A stretch of 35,181 nucleotides of DNA from Variovorax sp. (lineage in GTDB: Bacteria; Pseudomonadota; Gammaproteobacteria; Burkholderiales; Burkholderiaceae_C). The position numbers and the translations under genes were made by a program. The notes below the pieces were generated by a model, which was not told the DNA's origin, ran no database searches, and saw only the letters and a list, made by a program, of their open reading frames with translations. The stretch lies in contig SEGS01000055.1 in NCBI GenBank assembly GCA_004210915.1, forward strand, positions 1 through 35,181. The letters run 5' to 3'. Shown here in pieces: positions 10,285 through 18,527 of the stretch (position 1 is the stretch's first letter; each line of letters begins with the position of its first letter).

Positions 10285-10308
10285 AAGGTCGCGACAGCGA
10301 CCTTTTTT
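10285..10308 (+). terminator. Rho-independent terminator of adk
   Basis: AAGGTCGC (10285-10292) and GCGACCTT (10297-10304) form a perfect 8-bp stem around a GACA loop, continuing into a run of Ts to 10308. Reverse transcription from the DUF6152 gene would meet only a weak T tract. Confidence 0.92.
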
Positions 10309-10335
10309 CATGGGCGTCCGCCGCAGCTTGCCCGC

Positions 10336-10809
10336 TCAAGCGGGACTGGACCGCAGACCGTAGCTCTTGCCATCGACGAACAGGTATTCGACGCGCATGA
10401 TCGCCGCGCCTTTCTCGTCCTTGAAGATGAAGCCGACAGCCGCAATGGAATCGCCCGCCTTGATCTCGGGGACGTGCCACGCGTTCATGCGCGTGAGCGG
10501 CGCGAGTTCGATCTCCCAGCGCTGGTCCTTGCGATTCGGCACCACCGCTTTCGCCAGCAGCGCCCGCCCGTCGACCGGCGCGCTCTGCGGCGGCACTTCC
10601 CGCCGGGCCAAATCGGCCGGCACCTTCAGGTCGGCCGGCACCTCGAGCACCAGCTCGGCGTGCGGGTTCTGCCACCGCGCGCTGGCGACCTTGCCTTCGA
10701 GGTAGATCGGACGCTCCTGGTCGAAGCTGCTCCAGCCGTGGTGCGCCCAGGCGGGCGACAAGGCCAGCGGCATGGCCACGGTTCCCAACACCAGGTCTCG
10801 ACGGTTCAT
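10336..10809 (-). CDS. Exported DUF6152 family protein
   Basis: 157-residue protein with an N-terminal export signal (MNRRDLVLGTVAMPLALSPAWA). The RRDLVLG start is Tat-like, but the ordinary Sec route is also possible. The mature part begins HHGWSSFDQERPIYLEG, typical of DUF6152, followed by a beta-rich domain. The function of this family is unknown. The ATG at 10807-10809 is preceded by AAAGGAC at good spacing. The upstream neighbour on the same strand is a four-helix membrane protein whose stop lies 59 bp away. DUF6152 and such membrane proteins commonly occur together, from my memory of the families. Confidence 0.82.
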   Translation of the reverse strand: MNRRDLVLGTVAMPLALSPAWAHHGWSSFDQERPIYLEGKVASARWQNPHAELVLEVPADLKVPADLARREVPPQSAPVDGRALLAKAVVPNRKDQRWEIELAPLTRMNAWHVPEIKAGDSIAAVGFIFKDEKGAAIMRVEYLFVDGKSYGLRSSPA

Positions 10810-10868
10810 CTCGCGTGTCCTTTCGTTGTCATTCCACGGCGCCCGGGCCTGAACAGGCGTCTGACACC

Positions 10869-11291
10869 TCAGTAAGCGATCCAGCGGCCGCATCCGATCA
10901 CGGCCAGCCAGATCGCAGTGGACACCAGCATCTGTACCCGCGCGAGCCAGTCAAGTTTCTCGAGCGAGCCGCGCCCATGAAACCAGCCAGCGTTGCAGGC
11001 CGCAGCGACCAAGAGGCCCATCTTGATCACGAACAGGCGATTGGCGATCAGTTCCTCCGGTCGGGTGGCGAACATCAACGATCCGCTGACGGCCGCCAAC
11101 GTGAACCCGGCGAGCGCGATCGACAGCGCCAACCGCGCAAGCGCCTGCACCGGCAAGGCCGCGCCGCGACCGAACACGCGCAGTTCGAGCAGCACCAGAT
11201 TGCCGAGCAGCAAGGCGATGCCGACGATGTGAACGGCTTCCAGCGCGGGGTAGGCCCATGGGTGTGATTGCAGTGCGGCGAACATGCTCAT
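10869..11291 (-). CDS. Four-helix integral membrane protein (DUF6644-like)
   Basis: 140-residue protein with about four hydrophobic segments: residues 14-37 ([20 protein letters not shown]), 51-71 ([20 protein letters not shown]), 84-101 ([19 protein letters not shown]) and 117-137. H21 and the HGRG motif (about 102-106) are polar residues near or in the membrane. I recall this pattern from DUF6644-type proteins but could not search it. The ATG at 11289-11291 overlaps the asparaginase stop as ATGA, supporting this start over the ATG six bases downstream. Function is unknown. Confidence 0.75.
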   Translation of the reverse strand: MSMFAALQSHPWAYPALEAVHIVGIALLLGNLVLLELRVFGRGAALPVQALARLALSIALAGFTLAAVSGSLMFATRPEELIANRLFVIKMGLLVAAACNAGWFHGRGSLEKLDWLARVQMLVSTAIWLAVIGCGRWIAY

Positions 11292-12277
11292 GCGCCGGCG
11301 GCCGGCAGGCCCATCAGTTCGAGCATCAGCGCGATCCGCGCCTTCATCGGGCCCAGGCCGCCGGCATCGCGAAAGCGATCGTCCGGACGAGGCAGGATGC
11401 GCCCCGCGAGACAACGTGTCGCGCGCAGCACGCGCACGCCTGCGCGCTCCGCGCGCTCGGCAGCGGCCTCGATGTCGGCATGCAGCGTGCCGTTGCCGGT
11501 CGCGGCCAGAACGATGCCGCGCAGCGGTCCGGCGTTGCCACCCGTTGTGCCGGCCGACAGGAGCGCGTCGATCACCGCGCCGCTGGCGCCCGCATGGCTG
11601 ACGACGATCTCGACGCGGGGCCAGGGCAGCGCGAGGTCTGGCAGCGCCGGCGAAGCCTGTTCGCCACCCGCGGGCCACGGACGCACACGACGAACAGCGC
11701 CCTGCTCCACATAGCCGATCGCGCCCGCATCGCCCGAGGCGAAGGCGTCGAGCCTGTAGGTGTGCACCTTCTGCACATCGATTGCGCCGTGAACCGTGCC
11801 CGCGCAAACGACCGTCACGCCTTGCGCGCCCGGCGTGGCAGCCACCGCGATCGCGTCGCGCACGTTCTGCGGCCCGTCCGGCGCCAGCGCGGTCGCGGGC
11901 CGCATGGCGCAGGTCAGCACCACCGGTTTGCCGGGCCGCAGCACCGCGTGCAGGACGTACGCGGTTTCCTCCAGCGTGTCCGTTCCGTGCGTGATGGCGA
12001 TGCCGGCCACCTCGTCCTGCGCGAGCCAATAGGCGCAGCGCGCGGCCAATGCCTGCCAGATCGCGTGCGTCATGTCCTTGCTGTCGACCTGCGCGACCTG
12101 CTCTGCTACCAAGCTGACACCGGCCGGCGCCTCGATGCCGCCCAGCAAGTCGGCCACGCCTACCTGCGCGGCGGTGTAGCCGATGTTGTCACCCGCTGCA
12201 GAGGCGCGGCCCGCGATGGTGCCGCCCGTCCCCAGGACGACGACACGGCGCTCGACGCCAGTTTCGTTCGTATTCAT
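11288..12277 (-). CDS. Asparaginase (type I/II asparaginase fold)
   Basis: 329-residue amidohydrolase that converts L-asparagine to aspartate and ammonia. Catalytic residues of the AnsA/AnsB fold are present: T17 in [10 protein letters not shown]66 (VDSKDM), T99 and D100 in [11 protein letters not shown], and K169 in [15 protein letters not shown]. There is no signal peptide, so unlike periplasmic E. coli AnsB it should be cytoplasmic. Substrate preference (Asn versus Gln) cannot be read here. It is the first gene of an apparent operon with the membrane protein and DUF6152 gene. It is divergent from lexA, whose SOS-box-like sites lie only 20 bp from its start and could influence it. Confidence 0.9.
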   Translation of the reverse strand: MNTNETGVERRVVVLGTGGTIAGRASAAGDNIGYTAAQVGVADLLGGIEAPAGVSLVAEQVAQVDSKDMTHAIWQALAARCAYWLAQDEVAGIAITHGTDTLEETAYVLHAVLRPGKPVVLTCAMRPATALAPDGPQNVRDAIAVAATPGAQGVTVVCAGTVHGAIDVQKVHTYRLDAFASGDAGAIGYVEQGAVRRVRPWPAGGEQASPALPDLALPWPRVEIVVSHAGASGAVIDALLSAGTTGGNAGPLRGIVLAATGNGTLHADIEAAAERAERAGVRVLRATRCLAGRILPRPDDRFRDAGGLGPMKARIALMLELMGLPAAGA

Positions 12278-12297
12278 GGCTTGCCAACTCCGAAAAA

Positions 12298-12313
12298 CTG
12301 GTTAAAAATACAG
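12298..12313. promoter_or_regulatory. LexA (SOS) box 1 upstream of lexA
   Basis: CTGG-TTAAAAAT-ACAG fits the CTGT-N8-ACAG LexA box with one mismatch and has an AT-rich core. It is positioned to overlap a possible lexA -10 (TAAAAA, 16 bp after TTGCCA at 12281). Confidence 0.7.
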
Positions 12314-12316
12314 TCA

Positions 12317-12332
12317 CTGGATATTCAGCCAG
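12317..12332. promoter_or_regulatory. LexA (SOS) box 2 upstream of lexA
   Basis: CTGG-ATATTCAG-CCAG, flanked by A and T so that ACTGG and CCAGT form a perfect dyad, lies 19 bp centre-to-centre from box 1. It differs from CTGT-N8-ACAG at two symmetrical positions. Tandem boxes at lexA are also seen in E. coli. Confidence 0.5.
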
Positions 12333-12349
12333 TACCGAAGGAAAACACC

Positions 12350-13036
12350 ATGCCGTTCGCCGTGAAGCTTACCGCCCGCCAGCAACAGATCCTGGACCTG
12401 ATCCAGAGCGCGATTGCCCGCACCGGCGCGCCGCCAACCCGTGCAGAGATCGCAGCCGAGCTCGGTTTTAAATCAGCCAATGCGGCGGAAGAACACCTTC
12501 AGGCACTGGCGCGCAAGGGCGTGATCGAGCTCGTGAGCGGTACATCGCGCGGCATCCGCCTGCGCAGCGAGGCCCTGCGTTCGCTCAATGAATCGCGGCA
12601 CCGTGAGTTGGGCGGCCAGTTCTCCTTGTCGCTGCCGGGCATGGCGCAACTGGCCCTGCCGCTGATCGGCCGGGTCGCTGCCGGCTCGCCCATCCTCGCG
12701 CAGGAACACGTCGACCAGACCTTCTACGTCGAGAACACGTTGTTTCAGCACCAGCCCGACTATCTGCTGAAAGTACGCGGCATGTCGATGCGCGACGCCG
12801 GCATCATGGACGGCGACCTGCTGGCCGTACAAGCCACCAAAGAAGCGCGCAACGGCCAGATCGTGGTGGCGCGCCTGGGCGACGAGGTTACTGTCAAGCG
12901 CCTCAAGCGCACCAAGCTGGCGATCGAGTTGCACGCCGAGAACCCCGACTACCCCACCATCGTCGTGCAGCCCGGCGAGCCTTTCGAGATCGAAGGCCTG
13001 GCCGTCGGCCTGATCCGCAACACCATGCTGATGTAG
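12350..13036 (+). CDS. lexA: SOS-response transcriptional repressor LexA
   Basis: 228-residue repressor of DNA-damage genes. The N-terminal winged-helix domain spans about 1-72 ([14 protein letters not shown]; recognition region [18 protein letters not shown]). The S24 autopeptidase domain has the cleavage site A111-G112 (RVAAGSP), nucleophile S146 ([10 protein letters not shown]) and general base K183 (VTVKRLKR). The linker is longer than in the 202-residue E. coli protein, as is usual in this group. The ATG at 12350 follows GAAGGAAAACACC, and the much longer open frame upstream is antisense to the asparaginase. Two SOS-box-like sites lie between 18 and 52 bp upstream, indicating autoregulation. 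Confidence 0.97.
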   Translation: MPFAVKLTARQQQILDLIQSAIARTGAPPTRAEIAAELGFKSANAAEEHLQALARKGVIELVSGTSRGIRLRSEALRSLNESRHRELGGQFSLSLPGMAQLALPLIGRVAAGSPILAQEHVDQTFYVENTLFQHQPDYLLKVRGMSMRDAGIMDGDLLAVQATKEARNGQIVVARLGDEVTVKRLKRTKLAIELHAENPDYPTIVVQPGEPFEIEGLAVGLIRNTMLM

Positions 13037-13161
13037 GCGCCACCAGCACCGCTCAACCCGGCTGGGACAGGTGGCGGGCGTATGGCCGAGAGGGCCATCA
13101 CCCTGTCGCAGCCGATGCATCGAATCCTGCCTGTGTTCAACCTCAGACCTTTGGAGTTCAC

Positions 13162-13518
13162 ATGGGAATCGCTCTGCTTACTTTCGTCGATATCTGGATG
13201 CCGCTGCAATCGCTGGCCGATCGCTGGTTGCCGCGTGCGCGGCGCCGCCAGCCGACGCCGGTTCACGAGGCGGGTGGCTTGCGCTATGTCGGGATCCGCC
13301 CTGCATGCACCACCCGTTCGCATGGGACACCGGCCACGACCTCGCATGCGGCAAGGCCGGTGCGCCCGCTGCGCGTGGTCCGCCTGATCGATCCGGAAAA
13401 CGCCGGTCAGCGGAGCCATCGCGTGGTCATCTCCGGCCGCATGGCGGACGTCTGTGCAGAACTCGACCGCCTTGCGGCACTCGAAGCCATGGAAGCGCCG
13501 ACGACGCGCCTGCACTGA
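13162..13518 (+). CDS. Hypothetical protein, 118 aa
   Basis: I do not recognise a named family. The protein starts MGIALLTFVDIWMPLQSLAD, has a basic Arg/Pro/His-rich middle (about 24-70), then an ordered-looking C-terminal part (about 70-112) with VVRLIDPENAG and RVVISGRMADVCAELDRLAA. A TTGGAG ribosome site sits six bases before the ATG. The C-terminal half has a residue pattern unlike a random GC-rich frame, which is why I accept it as real. It lies alone between lexA and the hydroxyacid dehydrogenase, both on the same strand, with 125 and 92 bp gaps. No signal peptide or clear membrane segment is seen. Confidence 0.65.
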   Translation: MGIALLTFVDIWMPLQSLADRWLPRARRRQPTPVHEAGGLRYVGIRPACTTRSHGTPATTSHAARPVRPLRVVRLIDPENAGQRSHRVVISGRMADVCAELDRLAALEAMEAPTTRLH

Positions 13519-13610
13519 TGCTGGAAGGCGCGGATTCGTTCGCGCCCACACCCGTATCGAAACGTTGACCGGCGCCTTGGCGCGGCAGCCGCGAGGCACA
13601 ATGGCACGCC

Positions 13611-14618
13611 ATGAACATTGTGATCCTCGACGACTACCAGGACGCGGTGCGCAAGCTGCGCTGCGCCGCCAAGCTCGACGCGTACGCGGCCAAGGTCTAC
13701 ACCAACACGGTCAAGGGCATCGGGCAACTGTCGGTGCGCCTCAAGGATGCGGACGTGATCGTCCTGATCCGTGAACGGACCCCGATTTCCAGGCAACTCA
13801 TCGAGAAACTGCCCAAGCTCAAGCTGATCTCGCAGACCGGCCGGGTGGGCAACCACATCGACATCAACGCGTGCAGCGAACAAGGCGTGGCGGTGGCTGA
13901 GGGCTCGGGCTCGCCGCAGGCCCCGGCCGAACTGACCTGGGCGCTGATCATGGCCGCCATGCGCCGGCTGCCGCAGTACATCAGCAACCTGAAGCACGGT
14001 GCCTGGCAGCAGGCGGGACTGAAGTCGGCTTCGATGCCGCCCAATTTCGGACTGGGCTCGGTGCTCAAGGGCAAGACGTTGTGCGTCTGGGGCTATGGGC
14101 GCATCGGGCAGTTGGTGGCGCGCTACGGGCAGGCGTTCGGTATGCAGGTGGTGATCTGGGGCCGCGAGGCCAGCTGCACCAAGGCGCGCTCCGACGGCTT
14201 CCAGGTCGCGACCAGCCGCGAGGAGTTCTTTGCCGCGGCCGATGTGCTCACGGTACATCTGCGGCTCAACGACGAGACCCGGGGGCTGATCACGCTCGAA
14301 GACCTGTCGCGCATGAAGCCGACCGCCCTGTTCGTGAACACCTCGCGGGCGGAACTGGTTGAGGCCGATGCGCTGCTCGCCGCACTCAACCGGGGCCGGC
14401 CCGGCTTGGCGGCCATCGATGTCTTCGAAAGCGAGCCTCCGTTGCAAGGCCATGCCCTGCTGCGCCTGGAGAACTGCATCTGCACGCCGCACATCGGCTA
14501 CGTCGAGCAGGAAAGCTATGAGTCCTATTTTGGCCAGGCGTTCGACAACGTCGTGAGCTTCGTCAAAGGCAACCCGACCAACATCGTGAATCCCGGGGCG
14601 CTGCAGGTTCGCCGCTGA
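13611..14618 (+). CDS. D-2-hydroxyacid dehydrogenase family protein
   Basis: 335-residue NAD(P)-dependent oxidoreductase of the D-isomer-specific 2-hydroxyacid dehydrogenase family (phosphoglycerate, glycerate and lactate dehydrogenases). The nucleotide-binding motif is GYGRIG (161-166). The catalytic triad is R246 (NTSRAELV), E275 (VFESEPP) and H294 (CTPHIGY). The N- and C-terminal segments form the substrate domain; there is no ACT domain, so it is not a regulatory SerA. The substrate cannot be deduced. The ATG at 13611 begins MNIVILDDYQD, a normal family N-terminus. The gene appears monocistronic and is convergent with the FimV-like gene 85 bp downstream. No clear terminator lies between them. 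Confidence 0.9.
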   Translation: MNIVILDDYQDAVRKLRCAAKLDAYAAKVYTNTVKGIGQLSVRLKDADVIVLIRERTPISRQLIEKLPKLKLISQTGRVGNHIDINACSEQGVAVAEGSGSPQAPAELTWALIMAAMRRLPQYISNLKHGAWQQAGLKSASMPPNFGLGSVLKGKTLCVWGYGRIGQLVARYGQAFGMQVVIWGREASCTKARSDGFQVATSREEFFAAADVLTVHLRLNDETRGLITLEDLSRMKPTALFVNTSRAELVEADALLAALNRGRPGLAAIDVFESEPPLQGHALLRLENCICTPHIGYVEQESYESYFGQAFDNVVSFVKGNPTNIVNPGALQVRR

Positions 14619-14703
14619 GCGCTCTGCCTTGTCCCGTGTGACGCGGGCATGGCGTATCACTCGCTCAGACCCGGAACACCGAATCGGCAGGCCGACGCAC
14701 CCG

Positions 14704-16908
14704 TCAGCGCTTCTTGATAGGCCGCGGCGCGATCTCGGCCTCTGTTTCCGGATCGAACAGATCAAAGTCGATCACGTGGGGGTCGGGCTTCGCAGGCGCG
14801 GCCGCGGGCGCGGGCGGCTCGATCGCGGCGGGAAGTGTTTCGTACGCCGTCCGATCGAAGGTCGACAGATCCACATCGAGCCCGGCGGCGGCCGTCGCCG
14901 GCGCCGCAGCGCGCTGCGGCGCCGCAGGCCCAGGAACGAGCACAGTCTCGCGGGTCAGCCCTTCGTCAATGCGGTCGTACAGCGAAGGCGGCAACATTGG
15001 GGCGCCTTCCAGGCCCGCGGGCTGGGTGTTCTGCGTTGCCAGTGCCGCGCCGGGCGCCTCGTGGCTGAAGGTGTCGACGAAGGACAGTGGCGTCACCGGC
15101 GCCGGCGGCGCGCTGTCGGGATCGATCACTTCCTTGGCCACCGCGTAGAGCAACAGCAGTTCGCGGTAGGCCGAGAGATCGAAAGCCTCGTCCTCGTGCG
15201 CGCCAGGTCGGCGAAAGACAAGCTCTTCGATCAGCGCCAGGGTGCTGGGGGCCGGCCACTGTGACGCGATGCGCGCCAGCGGCCCCCGGTAGTACTCCAG
15301 GCCGCGGCCTTCCTGCGTGAACTGCTCGAACGCCGGTACGTCGGCGTTGAACGCGAGTTCGAACTCCTGCGCGAGCCGTGCGTAGTCGTCCTTGCGCCCC
15401 AGCGAATGGAAGATCTGCAGCAGGTCGAGGTACGCCAGCGCACTGGTGCCGGGCGTGTCGGCGATGTGTTCGCGCAGCACCGCGATCGCCTGGTCATGCT
15501 GCCCGAGCGAAAGGAAAAAGTCCGATTGCTGCTGCACATCGAACAGCTCTTCGGTATTGACGGACCGGGCAGGTGCGCCGTCGGCCAGCGACGCACTGGG
15601 GAGGTGGCCATAACTGCCATGCGCGCCGTCTTCATCGTCGTCGTCATCGACATAAGGTGTTGCGCCGAACGTGGAGAGCGCCGCGCCGCGCTGCGCAGGC
15701 CGCGCGGACGACGAGGGCGCGGCGGGGCGCATCAGGTCGTCGTCCAGGAGATCCTCTTCTGCCGAGGGGGGAAGCACCGAATTCCCCTCGCGCCACCAGG
15801 CCGGCGGCGCCGCGCGGCGGGCCGTGCGCCACATCAGCAGCAGACCTGCCAGTGCGATCAGCAACAAACCGATGAGCGCATACACGAGCGGGTTGCTGTA
15901 GCGGCTGTCCCGTGCTTCGGCCAGCTCGCTGCGCAAGGCCAGCAGGGTCTGCTGGTTCTGCGCCGTCTGCTCGCGCAGCGCGGCCAGCGTGGCCTCGAGT
16001 GCCTGCATGCGCTGGGCCTCGCGCTGTGCGTCTTCGGGCGGTGTGCCCAACGCGCGCCACTGGGCGGCCGCGGCAGCGCGGACGGCCGGGTCTTCCGACG
16101 CCGGCGGCGTCAATGACATGGAACTCTTCAACCCGCTCTCAGCTGCGGGCTCCAGCGGCTCCATCTGCAGGCGCGGGCCCGACGTTGGCGGCGGCGTCAG
16201 CGGCGCGGCTGCAGATTGGGGCGCGGATGAAGGAGATGTCGCCGCGGGCGGTCGCACAGGCGGGTTGGTCGCGGTCGCGGTCGTGCCGGGCGCAGGGGCG
16301 GCGCGACGGGGTCCGGACGGTGAAGCGGCTCGGCGGGTTGCTGGCGCAGCCGAATTGGGGCCGCCGCGGGTGCCGGCACTTGCCGAAGCTCGGCGATCAC
16401 GCGGGCCCGCCATCCCGCCGCCGGTCGCTGTTCCGCGCTCGCTGGCAGAGCGTGCCGGGACGCGCGTGCTTCCAGTGCCTTCTCCCGCCGCTCCAGCCGC
16501 GGCGCCCTGCCCGCCTTCGACCACCGCCTGCCGCACGGGCGGCAGATCGGCGAGCAAAACATAACTGCGCGTCGAGGTCGCGTCGCACCCTGCCCGGGCT
16601 GTCACCGTGACGACTGGCTCCTCCACTACCTGCGACGACCGGATGCGCATGCGCGAACTGGCCGGATTGGCGCCTGGTTCCAGCGATACAGTCAGGCGTC
16701 CGCTGTCGAAGCGGCTGTCGCCCTGCAGCACATCCGCTTCAAGGCACAGCGAGCCACCGACTTCGCTGGCATCGAGTGACAGCGGAACGACCACGTCGAG
16801 CGGCTTGCCGATCCAGGTGGCCCCTTGGGGCCGCCCGATCGTCAAGGCGATCGACGGAAACGCGATCCCGAGTAAAAGCAAGGCTGCAATGGCGCGTCGA
16901 AGCTGCAA
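14704..16908 (-). CDS. FimV-like inner-membrane protein
   Basis: About 734 residues with the FimV layout. A signal segment (MQLRRAIAALLLLGIAFP) is followed by a periplasmic beta domain beginning ALTIGRPQGATWIGKPLDV (to about 122), then a low-complexity Ala/Pro/Arg linker (about 130-290), a predicted coiled coil (about 294-334), one membrane helix (341-361) and an acidic cytoplasmic region (DDDDDED near 421-427). A TPR-like FimV C-terminal segment (about 452-530) comes next, then a Pro/Ala tail. FimV proteins organise polar type IV pilus and secretion machinery. No LysM domain is seen. The start is uncertain: TTG at 16908 gives a clean signal peptide, while an ATG at 16983 adds 25 residues and lies 7 bp from the divergent gene. 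No strong ribosome site favours either. Confidence 0.8.
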   Translation of the reverse strand: MQLRRAIAALLLLGIAFPSIALTIGRPQGATWIGKPLDVVVPLSLDASEVGGSLCLEADVLQGDSRFDSGRLTVSLEPGANPASSRMRIRSSQVVEEPVVTVTARAGCDATSTRSYVLLADLPPVRQAVVEGGQGAAAGAAGEGTGSTRVPARSASERGTATGGGMAGPRDRRASASAGTRGGPNSAAPATRRAASPSGPRRAAPAPGTTATATNPPVRPPAATSPSSAPQSAAAPLTPPPTSGPRLQMEPLEPAAESGLKSSMSLTPPASEDPAVRAAAAAQWRALGTPPEDAQREAQRMQALEATLAALREQTAQNQQTLLALRSELAEARDSRYSNPLVYALIGLLLIALAGLLLMWRTARRAAPPAWWREGNSVLPPSAEEDLLDDDLMRPAAPSSSARPAQRGAALSTFGATPYVDDDDDEDGAHGSYGHLPSASLADGAPARSVNTEELFDVQQQSDFFLSLGQHDQAIAVLREHIADTPGTSALAYLDLLQIFHSLGRKDDYARLAQEFELAFNADVPAFEQFTQEGRGLEYYRGPLARIASQWPAPSTLALIEELVFRRPGAHEDEAFDLSAYRELLLLYAVAKEVIDPDSAPPAPVTPLSFVDTFSHEAPGAALATQNTQPAGLEGAPMLPPSLYDRIDEGLTRETVLVPGPAAPQRAAAPATAAAGLDVDLSTFDRTAYETLPAAIEPPAPAAAPAKPDPHVIDFDLFDPETEAEIAPRPIKKR

Positions 16909-16990
16909 GATATGGATGCAAAGGTAATAGAAAGTAAACACATTCTGACACGCTTGCCAGAGCCACCCCTTAACTTGACACATTTTTGAG

Positions 16991-18511
16991 ATGACTGTGA
17001 ACTATTACAAACTTGGCGTGGTTGGCGCCGGCGCCATGGGGCGGGGAATCGCCCAGATCGCGGCACAGGCCGGCAGCGAAGTACTGCTGCTCGACAGTTT
17101 CGACGGCGCCGCCGAGCGCGGGCGTGAGGCGATCCTCGCGCAGTGGCAGAAGCTGCACGAGAAGGGCAAGCTCGACGCCGACCGCCGCGATGCCCTGGGT
17201 GCGCGCCTCCACGCCGTCGGCTCGGTGCAGGACCTGGCGGGCTGTGACCTGGTCATCGAGGCCGTGGTCGAAGACCTCGGCGTCAAGCGTGCGCTGTTCC
17301 GCGAGCTCGAAGGCGTGGTTGCGCCAACGGCCACCTTGGCCACCAACACCTCTTCGCTTTCTGTGACCGCGATTGCCGCGGGGCTGGCGCGGCCCGAACG
17401 GCTGGCGGGCTTCCACTTCTTCAACCCCGTGCCGCTGATGAAGGTGGTGGAAGTCATCGCCGGCTTCAAGACTGCGGCAGAGGTGTGCAAGCAGCTGGCC
17501 GGCTACGCGGTCCAGATGGGGCACAGCGCGGTGCAGGCGCAGGACACCCCTGGCTTCATCGTCAATCACGCCGGACGCGGCTACGGCACCGAAGCGCTGC
17601 GCATCGTCGGCGAAGGCGTGACGGACTTCGCGACCATCGATCGCATCCTGAAAGACCAAGCCGGCTTTCGCCTCGGCCCGTTCGAGCTGATGGACCTGAC
17701 CGCGCTCGACGTGTCGCACCCGGTGATGGAATCGATCTACCACCAGTATTTCGAAGAGCCGCGCTACCGGCCCAGCGTCATCACCGCGCAGCGCCTTGCT
17801 GCGGGTGCGCTGGGCCGCAAGACCGGCGAAGGGTTCTACCGCTATGCCGATGGCGTGATGCAGCAGGCGCCCGAAGCGCCGGCACCCGCCGTCGACACGC
17901 TGCCACCGGTGTGGGTCTCGCCGCGCGCAGCGCGGCGGCCGGAGCTGCTGCGCCTGGTGCACACGCTCGGCGCGCAGCTCGAAAGCGGTGCAACGCCTTC
18001 TTCCGCTGCGTTGATCGTCGTGGCGCCGCTCGGCTTCGACGTGACGACCGTTGCGGCCGTCGAGCGTCTCGACGCGACCCGCACCATCGGCATCGACATG
18101 ATGGTCGACGACGCCGCCACGAAGCGGCGCGTGATCGCCACCAACCCGGCCACGCGCCGCGACATGCGCGACGCCGCGCACGCCCTGTTCGCGCGCGACG
18201 GCAAGGCCGTGAGCGTGATCCGCGACAGCGGCGGCTTCGTCACACAGCGCGTGGTCGGCACCATCGTCAACATCGCTGCCGACATGTGCCAGCAGCGCGT
18301 GTGCTCGCCGGCCGACCTGGAAACCGCCGTCAAGCTCGGCCTGGGCTATCCGCAGGGCCCGCTGGCCATGGGCGATCTATACGGCCCGACCAACATGCTC
18401 GAAGTGCTGTTCAATCTGCAGACCGTCTATGGCGACCCGCGCTACCGCCCGAGCCCCTGGCTGCGCCGCCGCGGCGCGCTCGGCCTGAGCCTGATGCACG
18501 AAGAAGAATGA
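16991..18511 (+). CDS. 3-hydroxyacyl-CoA dehydrogenase (PaaH/PaaC-like, double C-terminal domain)
   Basis: 506-residue NAD-dependent enzyme that oxidises 3-hydroxyacyl-CoA to 3-oxoacyl-CoA. The Rossmann motif is GAGAMGRGIA (12-21). Active-site residues are S121 (TNTSSLSV), H142 and N145 (FHFFNPVPLMKVVEV) and E154. A first 3HCDH C-terminal domain spans about 187-285 (DTPGFIVNHAGRGY ...), and a second, more diverged copy lies at about 407-490 (DSGGFVTQRVVGTIV ...), joined by a linker. This two-C-domain layout is shared with PaaH-type enzymes of phenylacetate degradation, but no paaABCDE genes are present. It is the first gene of the five-gene acyl-CoA unit and is divergent from the FimV-like gene. 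Confidence 0.92.
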   Translation: MTVNYYKLGVVGAGAMGRGIAQIAAQAGSEVLLLDSFDGAAERGREAILAQWQKLHEKGKLDADRRDALGARLHAVGSVQDLAGCDLVIEAVVEDLGVKRALFRELEGVVAPTATLATNTSSLSVTAIAAGLARPERLAGFHFFNPVPLMKVVEVIAGFKTAAEVCKQLAGYAVQMGHSAVQAQDTPGFIVNHAGRGYGTEALRIVGEGVTDFATIDRILKDQAGFRLGPFELMDLTALDVSHPVMESIYHQYFEEPRYRPSVITAQRLAAGALGRKTGEGFYRYADGVMQQAPEAPAPAVDTLPPVWVSPRAARRPELLRLVHTLGAQLESGATPSSAALIVVAPLGFDVTTVAAVERLDATRTIGIDMMVDDAATKRRVIATNPATRRDMRDAAHALFARDGKAVSVIRDSGGFVTQRVVGTIVNIAADMCQQRVCSPADLETAVKLGLGYPQGPLAMGDLYGPTNMLEVLFNLQTVYGDPRYRPSPWLRRRGALGLSLMHEEE

Positions 18512-18527
18512 CGACGAGACCCCTGCC

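Noticed and set aside
11258..12349. Long upstream extension of the lexA frame (to 592 codons)
   Set aside because: The extra codons are antisense to the asparaginase. LexA begins at 12350 with a good ribosome site and family-typical N-terminus.
13082..13098. ATGGCC-N5-GGCCAT hairpin after lexA as a terminator
   Set aside because: The stem is clear but no T run follows (CACCCTGTC), so intrinsic termination is not supported.
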